NCBI GenBank assembly: GCA_014879565.1
Contig: JACSRW010000028.1
Coordinates: forward strand, 1 to 64,000
Direction of reading: 5' to 3'
Length of the DNA stretch: 64,000 nt
Source of the DNA: Chitinophagaceae bacterium
GTDB taxonomy: Bacteria; Bacteroidota; Bacteroidia; Chitinophagales; Chitinophagaceae
Shown here: positions 15,999 to 25,532 of the stretch, piece after piece
How the letters are laid out: each line of letters begins with the position of its first letter
How positions within the stretch are numbered: the first letter of the stretch is position 1
Notes under the pieces: generated by a model
Database searches by the model: none
The model's input: only the letters and a program-made list of their open reading frames with translations
What the model was told of the DNA's origin: nothing
Program-made: the position numbers and the translations under genes

Positions 15999-17447
15999 AT
16001 GAAATACATTTTTTTTGCCTTTTTACTGGCCGCAACCGGCAGTTTCGCCCAGCCCGCCAACTATGATATTGCCAGCTTTGTCCTGCCAAAGGGCTGGAAA
16101 CCGGGCGGGGAAAACAACAGCAGCGTGCAATACCAGAAAATTTCCGGCAACGACTGGGGGCAGATCGTTATTTACAAAAACACCCTGACGGCCGGCAGTC
16201 CCGAAGCGGATTTTGACAGTGAATGGCAAAAGCTGGCCGCCTCTGTTTATAATATCCAGGAAGCGCCGCAAAAAACAGCGGTGGAAAGCGCGGCCGGTGA
16301 ATGGAAAAAAATCAGCGGATCAGCCAACTGGTCCTTCAATGGTAAAAATGTAACAACCACGTTTATCACATTCAGTGGCTACAATGCCTGTATCAGTTTG
16401 GTCTATAACCGGACCGATGCGCAGTTTGACCAGGCCTTTCAGCAGATGCTGAGCTCCCTGACCCTGCAAACCGGAAGCAGTAAGCCTGACCCGGCTGAGC
16501 AGCCGGCAGAAACAAAGGAAACCGGCAAACCGGCGGTAAAAACAACGGTTTCTTCCGGTTATAAATTCACCTCTACAAAGTTTGATGATGGCTGGACCAG
16601 TTCCATACAGGAAGACTGGGTAGAAGTCGAAAAGGGTCGTATCCGGGTACTAATCCATTACCCCAGAGAAGGCACCATTTTTCCCGCCGATCCCGATGTG
16701 CTGAGCAGGGCCGCCTGGAATATACTGGTAGCTCCACGGTACAGTCATCTCAGTAATTTTAAAACCAGTTATGTTCAGGATTATAACCGGCCTTATTTCG
16801 CGACCGGTTCACTCACCGAAAACAGTTCCGGAAAGCCTGTATTTGTCGTACTCTTTCGCCGCAGCGGCGGCTGGATTGAGGTGGTATCGCCTGATAAGGC
16901 AACGTTTACGACAGAGTTTGGTTTTGATCCGGAGTCTATTCACCATGGATATATTTCCGAGTTTTTTGCCAGCTGGCTCGTCGTAAACAGTGCGGGCCAG
17001 AAAGTGCAGGCCGATGCAGTCATCTTTGATAAACTGGATAGAATGGTCAATTATAACAAGTTCGCGGTAGCGGCTGCTGACCTTGATAATACCGGTAAAT
17101 GGAATTCAGGCTTCTCGAGTAATACCTTTTATACCAATTACTATACCGGTGCCTCTGCCGGTATGAGCACTTATTCATCTTCCGTATGGTTTGAATTCAA
17201 GGCAGGGCAGCAATACCATTGGGGTGTGGTGATGGCGAATTCCTATGGCGGCACAACCAGTGCAGTACAGGCTAAATCCGACGGAACATTTAAATCGCTC
17301 AATGACTGGCAGCTTCGTTTCTCCGATATTGAAGGTAAGCCCAAGACCTATGATGCCTATTTTTCCGCCATCAAAGGGGGGCGTGTGTTATGGATGAATG
17401 ATGCGGAATATCCGGGGAGCGGGATTTATACAGGATACTCCCGGTAG
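15999..17447 (+). CDS. Secreted protein of unknown function
   Basis: A 482-residue protein with a signal peptide (KYIFFAFLLAATGSFAQ). Two halves are visible: residues about 20-160 (FVLPKGWKPGG... SLVYNRTDAQFDQAFQQML) resemble the stress-response or lipoprotein-like beta domains that start with a LPxGW motif, then a low-complexity linker rich in P, E and K (about 162-185), then a larger domain (190-482) rich in aromatic residues. No catalytic motif or membrane segment. I recognise no named family. Preceded by a strong leader hairpin, and convergent with the sialate esterase gene 35 bp downstream. Confidence 0.75.
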   Translation: MKYIFFAFLLAATGSFAQPANYDIASFVLPKGWKPGGENNSSVQYQKISGNDWGQIVIYKNTLTAGSPEADFDSEWQKLAASVYNIQEAPQKTAVESAAGEWKKISGSANWSFNGKNVTTTFITFSGYNACISLVYNRTDAQFDQAFQQMLSSLTLQTGSSKPDPAEQPAETKETGKPAVKTTVSSGYKFTSTKFDDGWTSSIQEDWVEVEKGRIRVLIHYPREGTIFPADPDVLSRAAWNILVAPRYSHLSNFKTSYVQDYNRPYFATGSLTENSSGKPVFVVLFRRSGGWIEVVSPDKATFTTEFGFDPESIHHGYISEFFASWLVVNSAGQKVQADAVIFDKLDRMVNYNKFAVAAADLDNTGKWNSGFSSNTFYTNYYTGASAGMSTYSSSVWFEFKAGQQYHWGVVMANSYGGTTSAVQAKSDGTFKSLNDWQLRFSDIEGKPKTYDAYFSAIKGGRVLWMNDAEYPGSGIYTGYSR

Positions 17448-17482
17448 CCCCCATTGCGTATTCACTATTGCGGACTGCCTGA

Positions 17483-18946
17483 TCACCATTCATCACTCCT
17501 GAAACTGCTCACCGGAAAACCTTCCGTTCCAAACAGGTCGCCGGTCACAAAGTTTTTAAAAGCATACCTGACGGCTACGGGTTCTTTTATTTCAGGTGAA
17601 GAAACCTGTACTGTTCCTCCCCGGATGACAGCTTTGGCCGGGCGGAAAATTTTATTGGCACCGGCTATTTCAAAACAGGTCAGTTCCCTGCCAAAAGAGG
17701 TCAGTCCGTTTGGCGCATTTTTGAAATGAACGGTCACCATACTGCCACTGATACTGATGGATGCAAAGGCCGGGCTTTCCGCTGCGAATCCTTTTAAACC
17801 ATACGCTTTGGCAAAAGCCAGATAGGCCAGTCTTTTGCTGCCGCTGGCTTTATCTGCCGGGTGAATGTTTGTCTCTTCCCCGATATCCATCAAAACAGCC
17901 ATCCCGCTGTTGGGAATTTTTTCAAGCGCTTTCCGCTGTGCATCGCGCAAATAAGCGCTGTTATACACCGGGGCTCCGGCAGCGGCCAGTTGGCCGTAGT
18001 TGAAAGGAGCTATCTGCGCATATAGAAAAGGAAAATCACCCTGGCCGCTCTGTTCCCGGATTTGTTTTACAAAAGCGGGTAAGAGTGATTCGTATTGCCG
18101 GGGGCGGTCATTATTGGTTTCGCCCTGGTACCAGATACAGCCTTTAATGGTATATCCCAGGAAGGGGCGCAACATACCGTTGTATAATACAGTTGCATGT
18201 TTATTATTCAGTTTGGCCGTATCATTTGCTGCAGGCACCTGAATTTCCGGAAAAGCCTTCAGGGTTTCCGCATCCATAAAAGCCTCTACCGGTGTGCCGC
18301 CATAGCTGATATTCACCAGACCCACCGGCACTTTCAGCCGGTCATGCAGCATTTTCCCAAAATAGTATGCAGTGGCGCTGAAATTGCTCACGGTTTCCGG
18401 TTCAGCGGATTTCCAGGCCGATTGTTTGCTGGTATCCTGGGGTAAACGCTGTACGGAGCGCGGTACTGTATATAAACGGATCTGATCATTCGTGGAATTG
18501 AATATGGCCTCATTACTTCCGAGTATGGGCTGGTCCTTATACCCCTTCATGGGCATTTCCATATTGCTTTGTCCGCTGCAAAGCCACACTTCACCGATTA
18601 GTACATTTTTTATCATAACCGGGCTTCCGTCTGAAACGGAAATTGTGTGCGGGCCTGCCAGCTTCAGGCCATCCTCAGAGATAGCTCCATTGCTGACGAC
18701 AGGTGTGGTCACCATCAGTTTCCATTTACCGTCTTCATCTGCCCGGGTACTGTAACTGGCATTGTTCCAGGAAGTGATGACACGCACCACAGCACCGGGT
18801 TTTGCCCAGCCCCACAGGGCGGCACGTGTACCCTGCTGTAATACCATACCATCGGATATAAACCAGGGAAGCCTGATGACAGCATGAGTGCCGGCCGAAA
18901 GCAAAAGAAATGAAAGGGTAATGAATACACGGGCAAATGAATGCAT
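17483..18946 (-). CDS. Sialate O-acetylesterase (SASA family), secreted
   Basis: A 487-residue SGNH-type esterase with a signal peptide (ARVFITLSFLLLSAGTHA). The catalytic serine lies in LCSGQSNMEMPM (block I, residues about 123-134), a second family block in CIWYQGETNN, and the His/Asp block in IHPADK. An N-terminal beta-sandwich (about 25-110) precedes the hydrolase. The family removes acetyl groups from sialic acids, but many members in Bacteroidota act on acetylated xylan or pectin, which fits the neighbouring rhamnosidase genes better. It is transcribed away from the AraC regulator next to it. Confidence 0.92.
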   Translation of the reverse strand: MHSFARVFITLSFLLLSAGTHAVIRLPWFISDGMVLQQGTRAALWGWAKPGAVVRVITSWNNASYSTRADEDGKWKLMVTTPVVSNGAISEDGLKLAGPHTISVSDGSPVMIKNVLIGEVWLCSGQSNMEMPMKGYKDQPILGSNEAIFNSTNDQIRLYTVPRSVQRLPQDTSKQSAWKSAEPETVSNFSATAYYFGKMLHDRLKVPVGLVNISYGGTPVEAFMDAETLKAFPEIQVPAANDTAKLNNKHATVLYNGMLRPFLGYTIKGCIWYQGETNNDRPRQYESLLPAFVKQIREQSGQGDFPFLYAQIAPFNYGQLAAAGAPVYNSAYLRDAQRKALEKIPNSGMAVLMDIGEETNIHPADKASGSKRLAYLAFAKAYGLKGFAAESPAFASISISGSMVTVHFKNAPNGLTSFGRELTCFEIAGANKIFRPAKAVIRGGTVQVSSPEIKEPVAVRYAFKNFVTGDLFGTEGFPVSSFRSDEW

Positions 18947-19051
18947 GGCAATTGGTTTTTATTCGCTCCGAATGTACTGTATTTGATGAGTTGTACCATC
19001 CTGCCCTGCATGAAAGGCTTTTTCCCTAAATTAGCTACCTGTTCACCTCTT

Positions 19052-19978
19052 ATGCTGAAGGAAAAAGACAATAAGGAAGGCTCCCACAAAAATATCTGGT
19101 ACGGAGCTGGCCGGCAGCGGATTGAAATTCCCCGGACCATTCTGAAATCACGCGTGTCGGGTAATCACCTGCTTCAGCACCTGTATATTTGTTCCATTGG
19201 TTATTACCCCAAGGCTAAGGATCATTATACCTACCGGAAAAAAGGATTGCCGGAGAATTTTCTTTTTTATTGTGTGGATGGCTATGGCTGGTACCAGATC
19301 GGCAAACAGCGCTATGAAGTAGGCCCCAATGAATTTTTTATTTTGCCGGCAAATGTGGAACATTCCTATGGAAGCAGCACCGAACAGCCCTGGACCATTT
19401 ACTGGATTCATTTCGGGGGGAATGCGCTGCAGCAGTTCAATGAGGTACAGGAAGTGCAAAAGCACTTTAAGCCGGTATATATAAAAAACAACGGCGATAT
19501 CATTCCCATTTTCTCCAAAATATACAAAACACTGGAACTGGGTTACAGTGTGGACAACCTGCTTTTTGCCAATATGTGCCTGTCCCATTTCCTGACCCTC
19601 TTTGTGTACAACAGCCGGCATTATATGGCCAGTTCCGCGGATAAACTGGATTGTGTGGACAGTGCCATTCTTTATATGCAGGAGCATATCAATGATATTA
19701 TCTCCCTGCAGGAACTGAGCCGGCAGTATAATTATTCCATCTCCCGGTTTTCCAATCTGTTTAAACAAAAAACAGGTTACGCGCCCATTGATTACTTCCT
19801 GCAGATGAAGATGCAGAAAGCCTGCCAGCAACTGGATTTTAGCAACCGGTCCATAAAAGATATAGCTTTTGGCCTGGGTTTTGATGATCCTTATTATTTT
19901 TCCAAACGTTTCCGGAAAAATATCGGCTTATCGCCCAAGAAATACCGGGCCCGCCGCACGAGCAACAGCAATGAGTGA
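19052..19978 (+). CDS. AraC family transcriptional regulator
   Basis: A 308-residue regulator: N-terminal cupin-type sugar-sensing domain (about residues 40-130; FFILPANVEHSYGSS and WTIYWIHFGG, typical of the AraC_binding family) and C-terminal AraC helix-turn-helix region (about 210-300; IKDIAFGLGFDDPYYFSKRF, GLSPKKYR). I start at the ATG at 19052; the frame is open back to 18941, which would overlap the divergent esterase start. Position between the glycan genes and their orientation suggest it senses a product of this glycan degradation and controls the esterase and glycosidases; inference. Confidence 0.9.
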   Translation: MLKEKDNKEGSHKNIWYGAGRQRIEIPRTILKSRVSGNHLLQHLYICSIGYYPKAKDHYTYRKKGLPENFLFYCVDGYGWYQIGKQRYEVGPNEFFILPANVEHSYGSSTEQPWTIYWIHFGGNALQQFNEVQEVQKHFKPVYIKNNGDIIPIFSKIYKTLELGYSVDNLLFANMCLSHFLTLFVYNSRHYMASSADKLDCVDSAILYMQEHINDIISLQELSRQYNYSISRFSNLFKQKTGYAPIDYFLQMKMQKACQQLDFSNRSIKDIAFGLGFDDPYYFSKRFRKNIGLSPKKYRARRTSNSNE

Positions 19979-20003
19979 GCATCACATGAATATGTGGTTC
20001 CCG

Positions 20004-20049
20004 TATTGAAAACATTTTCGGTCATTTGAGCCAACCAATCTTTTCAATA
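20004..20049 (+). promoter_or_regulatory. Leader inverted repeat adjoining start of 20051 gene
   Basis: TATTGAAAA (20004-20012) and TTTTCAATA (20041-20049) pair perfectly with a 28-nt loop; the right arm ends 1 bp before the ATG. CACAT/ATGTG just upstream (about 19983-19996) adds a second small hairpin. Confidence 0.4.
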
Positions 20050-20050
20050 T

Positions 20051-23000
20051 ATGCGCCCCGTACATTTTCTCATCTGCTTATTGCAGGGTTCTGCTGCGTT
20101 GCTTTCCGCGCAGACAGACAGCAGCCGGAAACCCATTACGGTACAGGCTGTTAATACCATTTCGCCGGGTAACCTGACACTGGCACATGCCGGTTTTACA
20201 TTCGAACAGGGAGCCGCCTCCCTGACCGGATGGCAAAGGGAGGGAAACGCTTTTGCCACGCAGCCCACCTACGGACATAATGTTACAGTCAGACGCGAAA
20301 TGGATAATCCGAAAAATCCGTTCCGGATTAAAATCCCGCTGGGAGGTGACTACTGGAAAGACCTGGCGCTGCCTGTGGGCGAAAAAGGCCATTACTGGAT
20401 TGGAACATTTGAGAACCGTCCTGACAGCAGCCATCCCTTTGGCCGCACACAGGGTACGCAGCCAACCGGAACACTGACATCACCGGTTTTTACCATTGAG
20501 AAAAAATATATTACCCTGCTGGTCGGAGGCAGCAATGATCCCGGCACAGAAAGGGTAGAACTGCTTTGGGAAGGCCAGGCGGAAACTATAAAAACAACAG
20601 ACCAGATTAAACCGGCTACGGGTTCAGTTCCACTGACAGTTTCCGGAGACCTGCGGGCGGCTATTCAACCTTACAAGGCCACAGGCACCGGGAGTAATGT
20701 GATGCGCAGGATCTGGTGGGATGTCAGCGGACTGAAAGGTAAAACAGCCCGTATCCGCATCACAGATGCCAGTCCGGCTGGCTTTATTAATGTGGATGAT
20801 ATCCGCTTTCAGGATACTCCCCCCGACCAGACCGATATAGCAATCAGTTCACGGCTGAAAGTGAAACAGGTATTTGAAAAGAACGGACAATACTATGACT
20901 GGGACTTTCCATTGTGGGGATCCATTGACACCCACACCCATCCGGCGGCCCATCTTGGATTCGGCAACAGGTTATTTCATGGCGAGCCCGTTGGTAATAT
21001 CAACAAGGCCCTGGCCGATTGCGAAATCAGTCATGGGGCGGATGTTTTCCGCACACTCACCAGTTCAACAGGTGAGCGGATCAGCGGCAATATTGTCCGG
21101 AATGCGGTAGCCGGTGCATTTGATCCCGGCCATCGCCTGGGGGTGATGGATCCGGGTAATACCTGGGGTACCCCGGAACAAACCCTTGCCTACTGGCCGT
21201 TGTATAATACCAAACTGCATCAGCAGATGTGGAAAGACTGGCTGAAACGGGCATTTGATGGCGGGCTGCGGATGATTGTGGCGCTTACCGTCCATAACCA
21301 GGTATTTGCCCGCATCAGTGAGGGTACCCGGCCGGATGATGATAAATCGGTTGGCGATAAACAGATTGAGTATATCAAAAATGTACTGGCTCCTGCCTGC
21401 CGCGACTGGATGGAAATCGCGTACTCCCCTGCTGATATGCGCCGGATTATGCTTGCGGGTAAAATGGCCGTGATATTAGGCAGTGAACTGGATAATATCG
21501 GGAATTTCGATGGCAAACGTTCGCCCACAGAAGCGGAAGTGAGGGCTGAAATACGCAGGCTGTATAACCTGGGATTGCGGTATATGTTTCCGGTGCATTT
21601 GCTGGATAATGGTTTGGGCGGAACGGCCATCAAGTCGGATATCTTTAATCTCGCCACCAAGTTTAATACGGGCAGACCCTTTGATGTGGAACTGAAGGAT
21701 TATAAAGACGGATTTTCCGAATACCGGCTGAAAGCCAAATTTGATTTGCTGAACAGTGTGGCTCCTGCGCTGATTGAGGCTAATAACAAAGCGATAGCTT
21801 ATGGCGGAATCGCCGGCGCAGCGGCTCCGCTGGTCGTTCCGGTTGCCGCCCCGGCCCTGCTGCCGTTTATGCCCGTTATTGCCACTGCCGGTGGTACCGT
21901 GCTGGGTATGGCGGCTCCGCTGATCCCGGTTTTGGCAGGAGTTGCGGTGCATAAATGGACAAATGACTGGGGAATTTCCCTCGATGTAATTCCGGTGGGA
22001 AACAATTATCCTGCCTATCCCTGGAAAAGGTATGCCGGTCATATTAACCGGCTCGGCCTCACCAGTGCCGGCCAGGTTGCCGTCAATGAAATGATGCGTC
22101 TGGGAATGATGATAGATATTGATCATGCCGGGCGCAAAACAGTGGACGGTTATTTTAATATGGCGTTTGCCGTGCCCGGCGGATATCCGCTCAACAGCGG
22201 GCATAACCAGTTTACCGAAACCCGGTGGACAGAAGCCCAGCTGCTGCCTGAAAGTTATAATCTGTCAACAGCAGAGGGAAGGAAATTATACGCGAATCAC
22301 TACGAACATATCACTGAAAAAATTGCCAATGAAAACGACCGCAGTCCGTCGGATCTGCAGCGTATTAAACAACTGGGCGGGATGATGGGAGTGGGCATCT
22401 CCGGAGCCAATCCCAATGCGTTTGACCGGGTGGTGCCCGCCGGTTCCCGGAGATACACCAGTTCAGTGGTCGCCAATGATAATCCGGGCAGCACCAAGGC
22501 GGCGGCCCAGTTGTTGCTTTACGCTATAGAAAAGATGAAGGGGAACGGGGTGTGTTTCGGTACGGATATCAACGGGTTTGCCGGGCTGGTGGGTCCCCGT
22601 TTTGGAACCAACAGTGCATCTTCGGCCGGACATGACCGTTATGATCTGTATAACCTTCGCCGTTTTGTATATAACCAGACCGGGGCCGTTAAGTACACGC
22701 CTTTCACAGATCTTACCGGTAACCGTTTCAGAGGTCGTCTTACCGGCTCCGGCAGTAAACAAAAAGATGATCCCGCCGGATTTCTGCAGGAAGGCAAACT
22801 GTTTACTGAGGAACAAGGTGATTTTATGATGGCCCTGCAGTTATACTATACCATGGATGAAAGGCTGAAAAGGGAGGCCGAATCCGGTGAAACGAAAACC
22901 CGGATTGACTGGCTGCTCAGCCGGGTGGTACACAACAGTTATGACAAGAACCGGATAAAGGAGTTTGTCAAAGGCCTGATAAAGGGAGGCAACGGAGAAG

Positions 23001-23410
23001 GGATTGGAACGGATATTTTTAACGGGGATGTGGGTACCCAGCAGCAGATTGCCTGCAAAGTCAGCCGGGAAAGAATCTTCAATAACCGTACGGTTGACAG
23101 CCGGATCAGTGATGTGGTCAGCAATGCGGAAAAAAACCGCCGGTACCGGTTACTGGATGAAGCCTTCACCTATTACGGCATATTATCAAGACCCGGAAAC
23201 AATGAGCCCCTGCTTCCTTCTTCCACGCTGGGCAAGACCTGGAATTATAACCTGGATGGCATGGCGCATTACGGGCTGATGCCCGATTTTTTCCAGGATC
23301 TGAAAAATGTGGGGATGAAAGCGGCGGATATGTCTGTCTTGTTTAATTCGGCGGAAGATTTTGCCCGGATGTGGGAACGTTGTATCCGGCAAAGTGAGAA
23401 GCTGCGGTAA
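20051..23410 (+). CDS. Large secreted membrane-dipeptidase (M19)-like amidohydrolase
   Basis: A 1119-residue exported protein (signal peptide ending LLSAQ). Residues about 25-270 form a beta-sandwich-like leader region; the metal-dependent hydrolase barrel then starts at SIDTHTHPAAH (about 295), a classic metal-binding HxH motif. Later blocks match M19 dipeptidases: LGLTSAGQVAVNEMMRLGMM, IDIDHAG and CFGTDINGFAG. Within the barrel, residues about 578-634 are an odd glycine/alanine/proline-rich hydrophobic insertion with no charges, resembling a membrane hairpin. The C-terminal ~250 residues are helical without known motif. Far longer than the ~400-residue dipeptidases; substrate unknown. Convergent with the 23415 gene. 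Confidence 0.75.
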   Translation: MRPVHFLICLLQGSAALLSAQTDSSRKPITVQAVNTISPGNLTLAHAGFTFEQGAASLTGWQREGNAFATQPTYGHNVTVRREMDNPKNPFRIKIPLGGDYWKDLALPVGEKGHYWIGTFENRPDSSHPFGRTQGTQPTGTLTSPVFTIEKKYITLLVGGSNDPGTERVELLWEGQAETIKTTDQIKPATGSVPLTVSGDLRAAIQPYKATGTGSNVMRRIWWDVSGLKGKTARIRITDASPAGFINVDDIRFQDTPPDQTDIAISSRLKVKQVFEKNGQYYDWDFPLWGSIDTHTHPAAHLGFGNRLFHGEPVGNINKALADCEISHGADVFRTLTSSTGERISGNIVRNAVAGAFDPGHRLGVMDPGNTWGTPEQTLAYWPLYNTKLHQQMWKDWLKRAFDGGLRMIVALTVHNQVFARISEGTRPDDDKSVGDKQIEYIKNVLAPACRDWMEIAYSPADMRRIMLAGKMAVILGSELDNIGNFDGKRSPTEAEVRAEIRRLYNLGLRYMFPVHLLDNGLGGTAIKSDIFNLATKFNTGRPFDVELKDYKDGFSEYRLKAKFDLLNSVAPALIEANNKAIAYGGIAGAAAPLVVPVAAPALLPFMPVIATAGGTVLGMAAPLIPVLAGVAVHKWTNDWGISLDVIPVGNNYPAYPWKRYAGHINRLGLTSAGQVAVNEMMRLGMMIDIDHAGRKTVDGYFNMAFAVPGGYPLNSGHNQFTETRWTEAQLLPESYNLSTAEGRKLYANHYEHITEKIANENDRSPSDLQRIKQLGGMMGVGISGANPNAFDRVVPAGSRRYTSSVVANDNPGSTKAAAQLLLYAIEKMKGNGVCFGTDINGFAGLVGPRFGTNSASSAGHDRYDLYNLRRFVYNQTGAVKYTPFTDLTGNRFRGRLTGSGSKQKDDPAGFLQEGKLFTEEQGDFMMALQLYYTMDERLKREAESGETKTRIDWLLSRVVHNSYDKNRIKEFVKGLIKGGNGEGIGTDIFNGDVGTQQQIACKVSRERIFNNRTVDSRISDVVSNAEKNRRYRLLDEAFTYYGILSRPGNNEPLLPSSTLGKTWNYNLDGMAHYGLMPDFFQDLKNVGMKAADMSVLFNSAEDFARMWERCIRQSEKLR

Positions 23411-23414
23411 CGGG

Positions 23415-24272
23415 TTACTGGGAGAGCAGTTCCGGATCTTCTTCCTTTACCCAGGCATCCGGAGGCAAGCCTCTTTTAAACCGGTAGAGCGCCTGTTTGA
23501 TATAAAGCCGGAAATCATAATCGCCGGCCAGTTTGGTAAACGTATAAGAGGGGCGGAAAACACGCATAAAACTGTCGAGTTCGGTCCCGTCCAGCAGGGT
23601 CAGCCGCCGTACCAGGGCTTTATTAAACCGGAAGTCCACGAACTTCTCCTGCTCTTCCATCAGTAACCGCTGCTGGAAGGAGAGCATACTGCGGTTGCGC
23701 CGGAAGCGGAACATATTGATTATTTCGTTCAGGTCAAAACCAACACCCGCCCCGTATTGCGGGGTCACTGTAGTGAGCCGTGGTTTCTGGTAATTGAAGA
23801 CTTTAGCATAATCCAGCCTGTTCCGGAGAGAGTCCTGCCGGTAATTGCGCGGTAAAACTTTCACTTCCTTCAGCACCGGCACATTTACCTGCAACGAAAT
23901 ATCAAATTGCATGGGATTACTGATTCCCAGAACCGGGAACCGGATCGTGGGTTTGTTCAGGTAGCTGAACCAGATGGAATCTTTTTCCGACACTTCAATT
24001 TCATAATAACCTTCGGCGTTGGTGACCGTTCCCTTACCCGAAGTGGAAATCACACTGACCATTTCCATGGGATAACTCCGGGTACTGTCAAACACATAAC
24101 CCCTGATCCGGTAGGTCTGTGCCTGCAGGGCACCCGAGAGCAACAGGAGTAAAATAATACTGCCGGTATGATGACGAAACTTTTTCAAACCGGCAGCAAG
24201 TAACAAAAGAAACTGCAAAAGGGATGGTAAAGTGAAACTTTCCGGGGATTTTTTCCGGAAATTATTGCCCAT
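23415..24272 (-). CDS. Carboxypeptidase-regulatory-like domain protein, secreted
   Basis: Reads as 285 residues from the ATG at 24272, which overlaps the end of the upstream gene by 11 bp and suggests coupling; a TTG at 24185 directly before the signal peptide (SIILLLLLSGALQAQ) is an alternative. Residues after cleavage (TYRIRGYVFDSTRSYPMEMVSV, TVTNAEGYYEIEV) form a CarboxypepD_reg-like beta-sandwich (PF13715), the module found at the N-terminus of SusC-like receptors, but no barrel follows. The C-terminal part is basic and helical (FRFRRNRSMLSFQQRLLMEEQ). Families like this are common in Bacteroidota, probably envelope proteins; function unknown. Confidence 0.8.
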   Translation of the reverse strand: MGNNFRKKSPESFTLPSLLQFLLLLAAGLKKFRHHTGSIILLLLLSGALQAQTYRIRGYVFDSTRSYPMEMVSVISTSGKGTVTNAEGYYEIEVSEKDSIWFSYLNKPTIRFPVLGISNPMQFDISLQVNVPVLKEVKVLPRNYRQDSLRNRLDYAKVFNYQKPRLTTVTPQYGAGVGFDLNEIINMFRFRRNRSMLSFQQRLLMEEQEKFVDFRFNKALVRRLTLLDGTELDSFMRVFRPSYTFTKLAGDYDFRLYIKQALYRFKRGLPPDAWVKEEDPELLSQ

Positions 24273-24891
24273 AACCCGCCAGTTCAAGCAATTCTTTGCT
24301 GCGGGCGGCAATTTTTTCTTTATAGTCTTTGGTCACGGGGTAAATGCCGATAGCGGTCAGTTTGTTTTCATCGTATATCATTTCAAGTCCCAGGGTATAA
24401 TAATAATGATCGCCGCTGTATTCGCCGTAAGCCAGTTCCACATAGGGGTGTTTTTTCAGTTTTTCCATACAGTCGCCCTGGTTGTCATGAAAACGCATTC
24501 CGCCCTTGATCTCTACGGCTTTCAGGTGTTCATCAGTGGCTGAATAGGATGTCACTGTTATAAAATTCAGTTTGCCATCCTTAAAATACAGGCTGAAAAC
24601 CGGCATTTTCTCCGGGAGACTGCCGCTGTACCGTACGCAGCTGTCAAAACCCTGAACAAACTGCAGAATGCTGTCAATACGCGAACCGTCGGAGGTAAAA
24701 TCTGACAATTGCTGTTCAAAGCTGTACCAGCTGGGTTCAGCTTCCAGCACTGCCAGGGCTTCTTTTACAGACATGCCCAGTTTAAGGTCATTCACACCTA
24801 TGCCCGGCGTGATCAGAATTTTGTTATCATTTTGGGAGAAAGAGGCTACGCAGAGCAGGATGGCCAGCAGGCCCAGGATTGTTTTTTTCAT
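24262..24891 (-). CDS. Secreted hypothetical protein
   Basis: A 209-residue protein, started at the ATG at 24891 because a signal peptide (KKTILGLLAILLCVASFSQ) begins there; the open frame extends to 24951. The mature part has ITPGIGVNDLKLGMSVKEAL, a pattern seen in lipoprotein-like beta/alpha envelope proteins in which a GxxLG element precedes a variable domain. No catalytic residues stand out. It lies in a four-gene leftward operon behind purN (65 bp) and overlaps the next gene by 11 bp. Family not recognised. Confidence 0.75.
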   Translation of the reverse strand: MKKTILGLLAILLCVASFSQNDNKILITPGIGVNDLKLGMSVKEALAVLEAEPSWYSFEQQLSDFTSDGSRIDSILQFVQGFDSCVRYSGSLPEKMPVFSLYFKDGKLNFITVTSYSATDEHLKAVEIKGGMRFHDNQGDCMEKLKKHPYVELAYGEYSGDHYYYTLGLEMIYDENKLTAIGIYPVTKDYKEKIAARSKELLELAGYGQ

Positions 24892-24956
24892 ATTGGTAAA
24901 ATAGGCACTAAAGGTGCACCGCATTTTCCGGCCTGCCAATACCCTGCTCAAGGTAT

Positions 24957-25532
24957 TCAGGAAACCAGTTCTTCTATCACCCGGGGGAAATGGGTGTGTT
25001 CAAGCGCCTGCACTCTTTTGGCCAGTGTTTCGGGTGTATCCCCGGGCTCAACGGGGCAACGTGCCTGAAACAACGTTCGGCCATGGTCATACTGTTCATC
25101 TACCAGGTGTATCGTAATCCCGCTTTCTTTTTCACCATTTTGCAAGACGGCCTCATGCACATGCCGGCCATACATGCCTTTCCCGCCATAAGCCGGCAGG
25201 AGGGCGGGGTGTATATTAATAATGTGTTCAGGCCAGGCCCGGATTAGCGCGGGGGGAATTTTCCATAAAAAACCGGCCAGGATAATCCAGTCAATACCCG
25301 CCTCTTGTAAAAACCCGGTATAAGCGTCTCCCCGGAAAAAAGTTTCCTTATCCAAAAGAACTGTATCAATTCCTTCTTTTTCAGCTATTTGTAACACGCC
25401 AGCCCCTTGTTTGTTGCAAACGATCAGACTACATTCCACCCTGGATGACTGCCGGAAATAGTCAACGATTCTTGCCACATTGCTGCCGGTTCCGGAAGCA
25501 AAAAGAGCCAGTTTTATTTTTTTATCAGGCAT
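24957..25532 (-). CDS. purN: Phosphoribosylglycinamide formyltransferase (GART)
   Basis: A 191-residue cytosolic enzyme of de novo purine synthesis: transfers a formyl group from 10-formyl-THF to GAR, giving FGAR. The nucleotide loop FASGTGSNVARI is at residues 11-22; the catalytic Asn-His-Asp set is visible as INIHPALLP (Asn and His, about residues 105-113) and the aspartate in HLVDEQYDHG (about 142-151). Normal length for PurN. Its start overlaps the end of the preceding small membrane gene by 8 bp. The other purine genes are not in the window. Confidence 0.95.
   Translation of the reverse strand: MPDKKIKLALFASGTGSNVARIVDYFRQSSRVECSLIVCNKQGAGVLQIAEKEGIDTVLLDKETFFRGDAYTGFLQEAGIDWIILAGFLWKIPPALIRAWPEHIINIHPALLPAYGGKGMYGRHVHEAVLQNGEKESGITIHLVDEQYDHGRTLFQARCPVEPGDTPETLAKRVQALEHTHFPRVIEELVS

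Noticed and set aside
8984-18946. Classical polysaccharide utilisation locus
   Set aside because: Glycosidases and esterase are present, but no SusC/SusD pair or hybrid two-component or sigma/anti-sigma regulator occurs, so I call it only a glycan-degrading cluster.
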